NCBI GenBank assembly: GCA_902786665.1
Contig: CADADN010000001.1
Span: 62,001 to 126,000 of the forward strand
Direction of reading: 5' to 3'
Length of the DNA: 64,000 bases
Source: an uncultured Prevotellaceae bacterium
GTDB lineage: Bacteria > Bacteroidota > Bacteroidia > Bacteroidales > Bacteroidaceae
The notes below the pieces were generated by a model. The model saw only the letters and a list, made by a program, of their open reading frames with translations, had not been told where the DNA came from and ran no database searches. This document shows positions 16,451 through 25,500 of the stretch, one piece after another (the stretch's first letter is position 1; the number at the start of each line of letters is the position of its first letter). The position numbers and the translations under genes are program-made.

Positions 16451-18199
16451 TCATAAGATCACTTTTCCTACCGTCACACTTCCGTCGCTCAGCGTTTGTC
16501 GGCGGATGACTATTCCAGTCGTGGGATGGCTGATTTTCTTTCCATCTATAGAATAGTATTCGGTCTTCACCACGTTGGTCGACGACACATTGCTGATGCC
16601 ACTGACATGCACATAGTTGGGATAATACTCCTCCACGTTCTCCGTGGCATCCTCATTGCCTTGCTTCATGATGTCCTCTACGAGTGAGTTGAGATACACC
16701 TCAAGGTTGGAATACCATCCTTTTTCGGTGTCGATGGTGAAGAGTGCCGCATCATTGGCATCGTTGGGGTTCAGTCCATTGGCCTCTTCCCAATAGTTGG
16801 GGATACCGTCTTTGTCGGTGTCGAAGTCGGCGTCACGTGAGTTGGTGGGGAAGTTGTTCTCTGTGTATCCCTCCACGTCGGACACCAAGTCGATAATGCC
16901 GGGCTGCTTGGTGACGGAGCCTGTATAGGTGGCTGTTCCGCTCTCTGCCTCATTGGCATAGCGCTCGTCCACATTGTCGCGGTAGAGCGAGGAACCTGAG
17001 TAGGCCAGCACTTTGGGGAAGGCATTCACGGCGGTGTGGGTGGTCACATCGCCTTTGGGCGATGGCTCATTCACCTTGATGCTCACGCAGTCGGTGCCGG
17101 CAGCGTTCTTCTTGTGCTCCACATTGTCGCCATACCAATGGCTGGCATCAACACTATACTTCTCGCCATCGATGTCGAACACACCGCTGTCGTAGATCAC
17201 ACCTTTCCAGTCGTAGTTCTCCTTTGAGCCCTCGGGGGCAGCATAGGCGTAGTTGCCGTTGATGTAGTAACGGCTGGTCATACCCCTTAAGACAGAGGGA
17301 GTGGAATTGCCGTCGGCACCTACCGTGACCTGCGTGATGCGGGTCTTGTTCTTGGTGGCCGGACCAGCCTTGTAGTAGTTGTTCACCATGTTGATATAAC
17401 CACCTCCTGGGCCACCATAGCAACCGCCTGTTCCCCAGTTGTAGAGCACACAGTTGCGGAAGTCGACAATCTCGGCCTGCACATAGTTCTGCCACTGGTA
17501 TTCGCTATACAATTTGTTGTCCTTATATCCGCTCCACTGATAGCGTGCGCCGTTGAATCGTGGCACGCGGTTTTGCAAGTGAAGCAGGAAATTGTGATGG
17601 AAGGAAGCCAGCTTGCCTCCCCAGATGCCGCCATAGCCATGGGCTCCCTTGTTGTGGCCGGCATTGGTAAGGCTCTCGGCTATCGTGCACCATTGCATGG
17701 TGAAATTGTTGTTGTCGTAGAATGAGGCCACCTCGTCGATGCACCAACTGAAGGAGCAGTGGTCGATCATGATGCCCGTCTTTTCCCTCTGCCAGATGGC
17801 GTCGGCGCCATCGTTCACATCTCTTTCCTGTCCTCGGCGGATACGGATGAAACGGATGATGTTGTTGGCACCAGGTCTAACAGTGCGGTAACGGATGGTG
17901 ATGCCAGGGTAGGGGGCCGTCTGCCCGGCAATCGTGGTGTTGTTGCCGATTGACAGGTCGCTTTCCAAAGCGATGACACCGGCCACATCGAACACGACGA
18001 TTTTCTTGTCGTTGCCACTGACGGCAGTTCTCAGCGAGCCAGTACCTTTGTCATTCAGGTTGGTCACATGCACCACCTTTCCGCCACGACCGCCTGTCAC
18101 GTAGCGTCCATGTCCCTCTGCGCCAGGGAAGGCCGGGGCTTGGGCAAATATTAGCGTCGGAATGGCGATAGCCAGGATTAGGAGTAAAGTTTTTTTCAT
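16451..18199 (-). CDS. Secreted PL1-type pectate lyase with type IX-like C-terminal tail
   Basis: Cleaves polygalacturonate by beta-elimination outside the cytoplasm. ATG 18199 gives 582 residues and a clean signal peptide (1-19). An upstream ATG at 18373 in the same frame would bury it and lies beyond the promoter. The right-handed beta-helix follows: FPGAEGHGRYVTGGRGGKVV, IDHCSFSW near 144-151 and RVPR near 211-214, which fits the catalytic arginine motif of PL1. Near the C-terminus DTDKDGIPNYWEEANGL is a calcium-loop linker. The last ~30 residues (EYYSIDGKKIS, TGIVIRR) resemble a por/type IX sorting tail. Promoter 18265-18272, terminator 16415-16439: a single-gene unit. Confidence 0.87.
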   Translation of the reverse strand: MKKTLLLILAIAIPTLIFAQAPAFPGAEGHGRYVTGGRGGKVVHVTNLNDKGTGSLRTAVSGNDKKIVVFDVAGVIALESDLSIGNNTTIAGQTAPYPGITIRYRTVRPGANNIIRFIRIRRGQERDVNDGADAIWQREKTGIMIDHCSFSWCIDEVASFYDNNNFTMQWCTIAESLTNAGHNKGAHGYGGIWGGKLASFHHNFLLHLQNRVPRFNGARYQWSGYKDNKLYSEYQWQNYVQAEIVDFRNCVLYNWGTGGCYGGPGGGYINMVNNYYKAGPATKNKTRITQVTVGADGNSTPSVLRGMTSRYYINGNYAYAAPEGSKENYDWKGVIYDSGVFDIDGEKYSVDASHWYGDNVEHKKNAAGTDCVSIKVNEPSPKGDVTTHTAVNAFPKVLAYSGSSLYRDNVDERYANEAESGTATYTGSVTKQPGIIDLVSDVEGYTENNFPTNSRDADFDTDKDGIPNYWEEANGLNPNDANDAALFTIDTEKGWYSNLEVYLNSLVEDIMKQGNEDATENVEEYYPNYVHVSGISNVSSTNVVKTEYYSIDGKKISHPTTGIVIRRQTLSDGSVTVGKVIL

Positions 18200-18264
18200 A
18201 ATTGTGTAGGGAGAATGATTTCTTGATTTGATGAAATGAGATTTCAAAGTAGTTATACTTTTGG

Positions 18265-18272
18265 CAAAGATA
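18265..18272 (-). promoter_or_regulatory. -7 box of the PL1 gene
   Basis: The minus strand reads TATCTTTG, 66 bases before ATG 18199. This placement supports the shorter start. No TTTG -33 is evident. Confidence 0.6.
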
Positions 18273-18349
18273 GGTATTTTCTTGGAGAAGACCTTCGTGA
18301 TGGATGTTAAAAATGTATGTAAACGATTGCGGTGAGGCAGAAAAAGGAT

Positions 18350-18375
18350 GGGTGCGCGAAAGAATCCGCGCACCC
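18350..18375 (-). terminator. Terminator after fbp
   Basis: GGGTGCGCG (18350-18358) pairs perfectly with CGCGCACCC (18367-18375), loop 8 bases. On the minus strand it is followed by ATCCTTTTTC. It begins 15 bases past the fbp stop. Confidence 0.85.
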
Positions 18376-18390
18376 ACTCATGCCATTACC

Positions 18391-20379
18391 TTATTTTTTG
18401 CGTTCCCGCTCCTTGATGATGCCATGCCGGTAGGCGTAAAGCAATTTCTCAAGGTCGTTGATCTGTTGCTGTATCTCCTTGCCCTTATCAGTATCCGACA
18501 CCCGCATGCGTTTGGCCGACATCTCCACGATTTGTGTGGTGCCCAGAATGTCGGTACCACGCTGTATGGCATCGGTTGCCGAGGTGAAAGGCTCATGTTG
18601 TACCAAGTCGAAACCACGGCTGTGATATACCAGGGTGTATCCGGCGATGCCGGTCTCTTTGTGATAGGCCTCGGAGAATCCGCCATCGATGACCATGAGC
18701 TTGCCATCGGCCTTGATGGGATTCTCGCCGGTCTTTACATGCACGGGCACATGGCCGTTGATGATGTGGCGATTGGGACCCTCCACACCGAAAGAGTCCA
18801 TGATGCGGTCGCATATCTCGGCATTGTCGCGCAACTTGAAATAGAATCCTTTCTCTTCCTTGTGCGTCGATTTCTCGGTGAGGAAATAGCGCTCAAAGGT
18901 GGCCATCTTAGACTTGTCGAACAGGGGGGAGTCCTTGCCACACCACAGATAGAGGAAATAGTCGATGGCATACTCGCGCTCGTCGTTGGCGGTGTCGGCT
19001 TGGAAAGCGGCCCTGATGATCATCCCGATGTTGTGAAGGAGTTCATGTCCCTTATACTTTTTGCCATCATACAGCATCACCTCTTTGAGCGAACCATCGG
19101 CGTTGAGGGGCACTGAGGCATGGAAGAGCAGGTTGTTGTTGATCACGGCATACATACATCCATGGCGCAGCATCAGGCGGATATGGCGGTGGAGCTTCTC
19201 ACTTACATTGAATGAGTGGTGCAGTCGCTGTATCAGCAACTTCTCGGCCTCGGTCAGGCGATTGGGACATTTGGGGTCGATGGTGGGGAAGTTGTTGCTG
19301 GTGAGTTGGTATGTCTTCCCGTCAAGGGTAATCGTTCCTTTCTCATAGTCGATGAAATCCAGCAACTTGCGATCGGCCATGTCCCATTCAGGATGCTTGT
19401 CGGCCAACTGTGCCTCCAACTTGAACTGCAGAATGGCAATGGCCTTGTGCATACGGGCGGTGAGCATGCGGGTCTTGGTGTCCATCATCGGATCGCTGCT
19501 CAATGTGCGGGGCAGGAATTCCTCGCAGGGGTCGTTGCCGTAAGTGTCGAGGGCGAAGGTGGCCAGTGGGATGAGGTTGATGCCATAGCCCTCTTCGAGC
19601 GTGGCAAGGTTGGCATAGCGCAGCGAGAGGCGGATCACATTGCACATGCAGGCCTCATTGCCCGCACAGGCTCCCATCCATAGTATGTCGTGGTTGCCCC
19701 ACTGGATATCCCAGGTGTGATAGTCGTGCATGACATCCATGATGATGTGGGCGCCCGGCCCACGGTCGTAGATGTCGCCCAAGATGTGCAGCTGGTCCAC
19801 GGCCAGGCGGTGAATCACGTTGGATAGGGCAATGATGAAGTCATCGGCGCTACCTGTGGAAATGATGGTGTCGATAATTGCGCTGACGTATGCGGTCTTA
19901 TCCACGTCTTCGGTGCGCTCATGCAGGAGTTCCTGGATGATATAGCTGAATTCCGGTGGAAGTGATTTCCTCACTTTGGAGCGGGTGTATTTGCTCGACA
20001 CCTCACGGCAAACCTTCACCAGATGATGGATGGTGATGTGATACCAGTCATCGATGTCGTCTTCTTTCTCCTTCACCAACTCGAGTTTCTCGCGTGGATA
20101 GTAGATGAGCGTGCAGAGTTCTTTCTTCTCTGACTCGCGTATCTGGTTGCCGAAAATCTCGTTCACCTTGCGCTTGATGTTTCCCGATGCGTTTTTCAGC
20201 ACATGCTGAAATGCTTCTTGCTCACCATGAATGTCGGCAAGAAAGTGCTCGGTGCCCTTGGGCAGGTTGAGGATAGCCTGCAGGTTGATGATCTCGGTGC
20301 TGGCCTCTGCTATGGTGGGGAAGGAGTGCGACAGCAATTGCAAGTACCTCAAGTCGTTTTCCAAATTCAAGTTTTTCAT
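18391..20379 (-). CDS. fbp: Fructose-1,6-bisphosphatase, class III
   Basis: Hydrolyses fructose-1,6-bisphosphate to fructose-6-phosphate in gluconeogenesis. The 662-residue protein belongs to the large class III enzymes of Firmicutes and Bacteroidetes, not the ~330-residue class I. It shows LADIHGEQEAF near residue 48, then the metallophosphoesterase signatures GDIYDRG at 201-207 and GNHD at 228-231, and NGHVPVHVKTGENP further on. Length fits the family. It starts 37 bases after the end of the chimeric GT-like gene on the same strand and may be co-transcribed from the -7 box at 21759-21766. It ends at a clear terminator. Confidence 0.95.
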   Translation of the reverse strand: MKNLNLENDLRYLQLLSHSFPTIAEASTEIINLQAILNLPKGTEHFLADIHGEQEAFQHVLKNASGNIKRKVNEIFGNQIRESEKKELCTLIYYPREKLELVKEKEDDIDDWYHITIHHLVKVCREVSSKYTRSKVRKSLPPEFSYIIQELLHERTEDVDKTAYVSAIIDTIISTGSADDFIIALSNVIHRLAVDQLHILGDIYDRGPGAHIIMDVMHDYHTWDIQWGNHDILWMGACAGNEACMCNVIRLSLRYANLATLEEGYGINLIPLATFALDTYGNDPCEEFLPRTLSSDPMMDTKTRMLTARMHKAIAILQFKLEAQLADKHPEWDMADRKLLDFIDYEKGTITLDGKTYQLTSNNFPTIDPKCPNRLTEAEKLLIQRLHHSFNVSEKLHRHIRLMLRHGCMYAVINNNLLFHASVPLNADGSLKEVMLYDGKKYKGHELLHNIGMIIRAAFQADTANDEREYAIDYFLYLWCGKDSPLFDKSKMATFERYFLTEKSTHKEEKGFYFKLRDNAEICDRIMDSFGVEGPNRHIINGHVPVHVKTGENPIKADGKLMVIDGGFSEAYHKETGIAGYTLVYHSRGFDLVQHEPFTSATDAIQRGTDILGTTQIVEMSAKRMRVSDTDKGKEIQQQINDLEKLLYAYRHGIIKERERKK

Positions 20380-20416
20380 AGTGTTTGTTTTTTCTGTTTT
20401 CGGAGTTTCTGTGTTC

Positions 20417-21667
20417 TCAGTATTTTACCAGGGATTGCCTGATTTTCTCTGTTCCATGGTCGTTCAGCGAAGGCACGGGCATGAAACCATCAGAAAGATA
20501 CACCGTCTCCCGCATCACCTGACTGATCCGCCGGGCGAAGGTGTGCAACCGTAATTGGACAAGCAGGGAATTGAGCGAAACCTCGTCGATGGCGTCGTGC
20601 CGGTAGACGGCATAGAGGTCGCAGAGGTGTCTCAACGTGAGCGAGTCGTGGGAGAGGTGATATTTGATGTTCTGGAGCATGTAGCATACCGATTTCTCCA
20701 CCTCGCCGCTGTCCTTGGTCCTGCGGGCGAAATTCTTCTCTTGCCGTTTGCCCGACAATAGTGAGTTGGAAGGTAGGGGAGAGACCGACTTGGCATGACG
20801 GGGCGTGAACCTTGACACCGATGCGAGGTCGATGGCGGGCACTTTGAGTTGTGCCCGGTCTATCCCTTCCAATACGAGCGAGGCCACACCTTGCTCATCG
20901 GCATAGAGCAGCAGATTACGCCATTTCTTGGGCGAGAGGCTCCTGAGATTGAGGATATCTTCGGCACAGAGCGGCTGCCGCTCGTTGTTGGGGGCCAGGC
21001 ATAGGTGCAAGAGGGCGCTGATGGCCTCACGGGAGTTTTGGTCGAGTTTGGTACCCATGTCGCTGTCCATCACCTTATTGTATAGTTCCAAGGTGTCCTT
21101 GGCCATCTCCTCATAATCCGAGTACTCGTCGGTCCTTGGGTCGGAGACCATCGACACCCTGTCGGTTAGTTTCTGCCCCACAAGATATTCTCCTTCCTTG
21201 ACGTCGGATAATAGCATGGCGGCAGCACCTCTTACCATCTTCTTCTGGTAGCATATCATTTTCCACGTGCGCACACCATACTCGGCATCGATAAATTCGG
21301 GATTCATTCCACCATACGAGGAGAACACCACAGGGAAGCCACGCTTTCGTGACCATAATTCTATCCTTGAGGCAATAAAATTGTAGCTGCCGTGGATATG
21401 GACGATGTCGGGCATGATGCCGTAGAGGATATGCAGGTAGCGTTTCTGGAGTGCCAGAAGATTCACCAGACCTTTGCGTCCATAGTCCTTCTTGCCGGAA
21501 CCTATCGAGAGATGCTGGTAGGTTTCGTGCGATGAGGTTGGATTGCTGAGCGTGACAAGGCTCACGACGGCTTCCTTACCCATTTCTGAGAGCAGATGGT
21601 CAAGGTGGAGTGAGAGGGGAGACTCTCCATCGAAGTATGGGGTGAAGTGAAGTATCTTTAGGTTCAT
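20417..21667 (-). CDS. Chimeric protein: N-terminal glycosyltransferase half-domain joined to a degenerate nucleotidyltransferase-like domain
   Basis: ATG 21667 (MNLKILHFTPYFDG) is chosen over 21742, which lies almost at the predicted transcription start; it gives 416 residues. Residues 1 to ~180 look like the acceptor half of a GT4 enzyme (PDIVHIHGSYNF, VVFSSYGGMNPEF). The sequence then jumps from VSMVSDPRTDEYS to DTLELYNKVMD, skipping the donor-binding domain and its E-x7-E motif. The rest resembles NTP_transf_5-type nucleotidyltransferases: WRNLLLYADEQGVASLVLEG and the C-terminal LRHLCDLYAVYRHDAIDEVSL are present, but the GS/DxD catalytic core between them is absent. Catalysis by either half looks unlikely. 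It may be a regulatory or scaffold protein, or a decayed gene still open. Confidence 0.6.
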   Translation of the reverse strand: MNLKILHFTPYFDGESPLSLHLDHLLSEMGKEAVVSLVTLSNPTSSHETYQHLSIGSGKKDYGRKGLVNLLALQKRYLHILYGIMPDIVHIHGSYNFIASRIELWSRKRGFPVVFSSYGGMNPEFIDAEYGVRTWKMICYQKKMVRGAAAMLLSDVKEGEYLVGQKLTDRVSMVSDPRTDEYSDYEEMAKDTLELYNKVMDSDMGTKLDQNSREAISALLHLCLAPNNERQPLCAEDILNLRSLSPKKWRNLLLYADEQGVASLVLEGIDRAQLKVPAIDLASVSRFTPRHAKSVSPLPSNSLLSGKRQEKNFARRTKDSGEVEKSVCYMLQNIKYHLSHDSLTLRHLCDLYAVYRHDAIDEVSLNSLLVQLRLHTFARRISQVMRETVYLSDGFMPVPSLNDHGTEKIRQSLVKY

Positions 21668-21758
21668 ATTCGTCGTTTGGCTTGTCAGCTGATGTCGAGT
21701 GGGCCACACACAGCACACTATGACGCTTGCCATAGCACGCACTGATGGTTGTAATGTG

Positions 21759-21766
21759 CAAACTTA
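21759..21766 (-). promoter_or_regulatory. -7 box of the chimeric GT-like gene (and possibly fbp)
   Basis: The minus strand reads TAAGTTTG, 92 bases before ATG 21667. TTTG (complement of 21790-21793) lies 23 bases upstream, a little far for a -33 element. Confidence 0.5.
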
Positions 21767-21837
21767 CATAAAAAAAAGCAGTTTTGCGCCAAATGCTTGA
21801 AGAAAAAAACGGAATCCGTGCTTTTTATGCCAGAAGA

Positions 21838-22986
21838 CTAGACTTTATGGCTGATGAAATCGTTCTTGTCGGCGTATTCGTAGCGCAACCTGGTCATCAT
21901 GTTACGCCAGAGCATGCTCACTTCATAGGGAACCACCTTCCAGGAGGGAATGCTGACGCCCATCTCTTTCATTGCGCGCTTGCCATTGAGCGTTCGCAAC
22001 AGGCAGGTGATGACCAGCGACAGCAAAGCCACGCCTAGCAGCACCCATCGTGAGGTAAGGCCGGCGAAAGCCATCGCAGCAAATTCGAGGATATAGTTGA
22101 GGTGCAGCATCATCTGGTCGGTAAGAAAAAGGGTCCTTACACCCATACCGCCCTCAAGATGTTTTTTCGTCTCCTCATAGTAAACTTGTCGGTTCTGCCA
22201 GGTCTTCTCGTGGATAGGGTCTTCTGTCAGCCAGGTTTGTGGCGAGATGGCCACTTCCGAATCGCCCAACTTTCCATACTTGTTGACTAGGAAGTCATAT
22301 TCTCCGATGGAGTAGCGGAGATGCTCAAGGAAACCATTGTTTTCCATGAAATCTTTTTTCTTGAAAGCGACCAGTGGACAATTGGTGCGATAGGCTTCAC
22401 CGCGCTGTGCGGCCCTGAGAAGGTAGAGTGCGGTATGCATCTGCTCGAAACGGTGATAAGGCTTGCTCTCCTCGGAATAGTTCACATATCCAAGTACGAT
22501 GCTGTCGTGGTCGGCCAGTGATTGGGAAAGCGACGAAAGCCAGTCGCTGCCCATGGGCTTGCAACGTGGGTCGGTGAGCACAATCCAGTCGTTCTTCGCT
22601 GCCTTCACACCAAGGGTGATGGCGAGTTTGTTCTTGCTCATGTAGCGCGAACTCTCAGGAACAAAAGTGGAATACAGCCTCTCGTTGTTGGCATAGCGTT
22701 TCAGCACGTTGTCGGTCTCTGCATCGGCTTTTTCCGAGACCACCACCACGTCGTATCCTGGAGCATAGTCCTGGGTGAGGTATATGGGCAGGTGCTCGTC
22801 GAGAGCCACATGGTCGCCGTTTGAAACCAGCAAGACAGTAACGCGTGGCAGGTCGATGGCGCTCTGGGGCGCGTCGTGCCTCAACCTTCGGAAGTGTGGA
22901 CTGAGCAGAGGCGTGACGAGGGCCATCAGCAGAAGAATGCCCGAAACAATGAGCGTGAGCGTATCGATGGAAATGGAAAAGGTCAT
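21838..22986 (-). CDS. Membrane-associated GT2-like glycosyltransferase
   Basis: A 382-residue protein with an N-terminal membrane helix (LIVSGILLLMALVTPLL) and then a GT-A core: VTVLLVSNGDHVALDEHL, VVVVSEKADAETD, KAAKNDWIVLTDPRCKP (the metal-binding DxD-like site) and GEYDFLVNKYGKLGD. Two more hydrophobic segments follow near residues 300-330. It probably makes a cell-envelope glycan. It is the last gene of the long purU-to-lysA run and overlaps lysA by four bases (ATGA), an odd partner for a lysine enzyme. Acceptor and donor unknown. Confidence 0.75.
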   Translation of the reverse strand: MTFSISIDTLTLIVSGILLLMALVTPLLSPHFRRLRHDAPQSAIDLPRVTVLLVSNGDHVALDEHLPIYLTQDYAPGYDVVVVSEKADAETDNVLKRYANNERLYSTFVPESSRYMSKNKLAITLGVKAAKNDWIVLTDPRCKPMGSDWLSSLSQSLADHDSIVLGYVNYSEESKPYHRFEQMHTALYLLRAAQRGEAYRTNCPLVAFKKKDFMENNGFLEHLRYSIGEYDFLVNKYGKLGDSEVAISPQTWLTEDPIHEKTWQNRQVYYEETKKHLEGGMGVRTLFLTDQMMLHLNYILEFAAMAFAGLTSRWVLLGVALLSLVITCLLRTLNGKRAMKEMGVSIPSWKVVPYEVSMLWRNMMTRLRYEYADKNDFISHKV

Positions 22987-24140
22987 AGGTCTTCGGTAAT
23001 ATATCCTAGCGGTAGTTTCCTGCAGTTGTATTGCGATGCCATAATCTCGCCGTAAGCACCCGCGGTCCGTATCGCTATCAGGTCGCCTCGACGGGTCTGG
23101 TTAAGGTCCACAGCCTTGCCGAAGACATCGCTCGACTCGCAGATGGGCCCCACCACATCATAGACTTCGGTCGGACCATCACTGCTGATATTCTCAATCT
23201 TGTGATAGGCTTGATAGAGCGCGGGCCTGATGAGGTCGGTCATTCCGGCATCGACAATGGCAAATTGTTTCACAGCGCCTTTCTTCACGTATAGTGTGCG
23301 GGTGATGAGTGATCCGCATTGAGCGACTACGGCGCGGCCCAATTCAAAATGCAGGGTTTGCCCGGGGCGCAGTTTCAAGTGGCGGGCGTAGGTGTCGAAA
23401 TAAGCTTTGAAATCGGGTATGGGAAGGCGGTTGGGGTGCTCGTAATCAACACCCAGTCCACCTCCTACATTGATGTTCTCGACAACGATTTTCTTACGCT
23501 CCAACTGTTTCTGCAAGTCGTTGATGCGGTTGCACAATGCCGCAAAATCGTCCATATTGAGAATCTGCGAGCCAATGTGGAAGTGGAGTCCGATAAATTG
23601 GATACTCGGCATTCCGGAAGCCACCTCGATTACCTCTTCCATGTCGCGCATGGCAATGCCGAACTTGTTTTCTGCCAGTCCGGTAGTGATCTTCGAGTGG
23701 GTGTGGGCGCCTACATCGGGGTTGATGCGGAAAGCCACCCTGGCGGTCTTCCCCATCTCTGAGGCAATTTCGCTGATTACCTCCAACTCGGCCAGACTCT
23801 CCACGTTGAAACAGAAAATTCCCGCTTTCAGCCCAAGTCGGATCTCCCAGTCGCTCTTGCCTACACCGGCATAGACAATCTTGCGTGGGGAGAAACCGCT
23901 CGACAATGAGGCCTGAATCTCACCGCCACTCACACAGTCGGCGCCAAGTCCGGAAAGTGCAATGAGATTGAGCACTTTGGGGTTGGCATTGGCCTTGATG
24001 GCGTAGTGAACGACGAACCCCTCATGCTTGGCCACTTCGGCGTTGATGGCCCGGAGGGTCGACCTGAGAATCTCCGTATCGTAGTAATAGAACGGAGTGG
24101 CTATATCCTGGAAACTGTCTATCGGGAACTTACCTTTCAT
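22983..24140 (-). CDS. lysA: Diaminopimelate decarboxylase
   Basis: Last step of lysine synthesis: PLP-dependent decarboxylation of meso-diaminopimelate. The 385-residue protein has the fold III PLP site in VVHYAIKANANP (lysine at about 48), GADCVSGGEI, the GLHFHIGSQ block, NVGGGLGVDYE and the C-terminal VGPICESSDVFGK that carries the active-site cysteine. Length is typical. It lies 3 bases downstream of lysC, so the two lysine enzymes form a coupled pair. Confidence 0.95.
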   Translation of the reverse strand: MKGKFPIDSFQDIATPFYYYDTEILRSTLRAINAEVAKHEGFVVHYAIKANANPKVLNLIALSGLGADCVSGGEIQASLSSGFSPRKIVYAGVGKSDWEIRLGLKAGIFCFNVESLAELEVISEIASEMGKTARVAFRINPDVGAHTHSKITTGLAENKFGIAMRDMEEVIEVASGMPSIQFIGLHFHIGSQILNMDDFAALCNRINDLQKQLERKKIVVENINVGGGLGVDYEHPNRLPIPDFKAYFDTYARHLKLRPGQTLHFELGRAVVAQCGSLITRTLYVKKGAVKQFAIVDAGMTDLIRPALYQAYHKIENISSDGPTEVYDVVGPICESSDVFGKAVDLNQTRRGDLIAIRTAGAYGEIMASQYNCRKLPLGYITEDL

Positions 24141-24143
24141 ATA

Positions 24144-25460
24144 TCAACTGAATAGTTTGGCACTGAGATTCTGGAGAGCACGTTTCTTGTCTTGTTCCTT
24201 CACCAGGAACGAGATGTTGTAGTTTGAGCCACCATACGAGATCATTCTCACTGGAATGTCCTTCATGGCGTCTGTAGCCAGCGTCTCAAATCCCAGGTTG
24301 CTCCAATCCAGGTCGCCAACCACACAAATGATGCACATGTTGGTGTCGACAGTCACCGTGCCGTATTTTTTCAGCTCATTGACGATTGGGGTGAGGTTGG
24401 CGGCATTGTCGATGGTCACCGACACGCCTACCTCTGAGGTGCAAACCATGTCGATAGGGGTCTGGTAACTCTCGAAGATCTCGAATACCTTGCGTAGGAA
24501 ACCGGTGGCGAGCAACATGCGCGAGCTTTTGATCTTGATGGCCACGATGTTGTCTTTAGCGGCTACAGCCTTGATTTGTCCACGCATGATCACGTTGTCC
24601 ACAATCGTGCCCTCGGCGTCGGGCTCCATCGTGTTGAGCAGACGGACGGGGATGCCGGCATATTTGGCAGGCTGGATGCATGTGGGGTGCAGAATCTTGG
24701 CTCCGAAGTAGGCCAACTCGGCAGCCTCCTCGAAATTGAGTTGCCTCACGGCCTCCGTGTCGTCCACGATACGTGGGTCGTTGTTGTGCATACCATCGAT
24801 ATCGGTCCAGATCTGGATCTCCTCGGCTTCGATCGCGGCTCCTACCAGTGATGCGGTGTAGTCGCTGCCACCTCGCAGCAGGTTGTCGACCTCGCCATAG
24901 GCGTTGCGGCAGATAAACCCTTGCGTGATGTATATCTGGTGCTCGCCATTCTCCTTCATCAGTGAGGAGAGTTTCTCCTTGATGTACTGGGTGTCGGGCT
25001 CTGCGTTCTTGTCGGTGCGCATGAAGTCGAGCGCCGAGAGGAGGATGGCGTCGATTCCTATCTCGTGAAGGTAGTTGGTCATCATGTTGGTGCTGATCAC
25101 CTCGCCCTGTGCCACAATGCTCTTTTCCTCAAAACTGGTGAAAAGGTCTTTGGTGAACGAGCGCAAGTAATTGAACTCCTCGACAAGGAAAAGGCGGGTC
25201 TTCTCACGCCACTCCTCGGTGCCGAAAAGTTGTTCAATATGCTGCATGTAACGCGACTCGAGCATATTGATGACCTCATTGGCGCCGTCGGGATTCTTCT
25301 TGTACAGGTAATCGCAGATTTCCAACAACGTGTTGGTGGTACCCGACATGGCCGAAAGCACCACGAAGGTAGGTTGTCCACTCCGTGTGACCAAGGAGGC
25401 CACATGCTTGATTCTATCTGGCGTGCCGACGGAGGTGCCGCCGAATTTCATGACTATCAT
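24144..25460 (-). CDS. lysC: Aspartate kinase (monofunctional)
   Basis: Phosphorylates aspartate, the entry step to lysine, threonine and methionine. The 438-residue product begins with VMKFGGTSV (residues 3-11), followed by FVVLSAMSGTTN, RGGSDYTASL and WTDIDGM. Two ACT domains make up the C-terminal ~140 residues (IVAIKIKSSRM, VCTSEVGVSVTID). The sequence stops after the ACT region, so it is not fused to homoserine dehydrogenase. The ACT domains suggest feedback control by an amino acid. It follows ftsE by 40 bases and precedes lysA by 3. Confidence 0.95.
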   Translation of the reverse strand: MIVMKFGGTSVGTPDRIKHVASLVTRSGQPTFVVLSAMSGTTNTLLEICDYLYKKNPDGANEVINMLESRYMQHIEQLFGTEEWREKTRLFLVEEFNYLRSFTKDLFTSFEEKSIVAQGEVISTNMMTNYLHEIGIDAILLSALDFMRTDKNAEPDTQYIKEKLSSLMKENGEHQIYITQGFICRNAYGEVDNLLRGGSDYTASLVGAAIEAEEIQIWTDIDGMHNNDPRIVDDTEAVRQLNFEEAAELAYFGAKILHPTCIQPAKYAGIPVRLLNTMEPDAEGTIVDNVIMRGQIKAVAAKDNIVAIKIKSSRMLLATGFLRKVFEIFESYQTPIDMVCTSEVGVSVTIDNAANLTPIVNELKKYGTVTVDTNMCIICVVGDLDWSNLGFETLATDAMKDIPVRMISYGGSNYNISFLVKEQDKKRALQNLSAKLFS

Positions 25461-25500
25461 ATTAACAATTGGGTTATAATGGATGATTAATCAATATCTA

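Noticed and set aside
16451..18373. Longer start for the PL1 lyase at 18373
   Set aside because: The extension would precede the -7 box at 18265-18272 and bury the obvious signal peptide that starts at 18199.
18304..19116. 270-codon plus-strand frame opposite fbp
   Set aside because: Lies over the conserved C-terminal half of fbp and begins across the fbp terminator hairpin.
20417..21742. Longer start for the chimeric GT-like gene at 21742
   Set aside because: It lies about ten bases past the expected transcription start, and its extra 25 residues have no relation to the GT opening MNLKILHFTPY.
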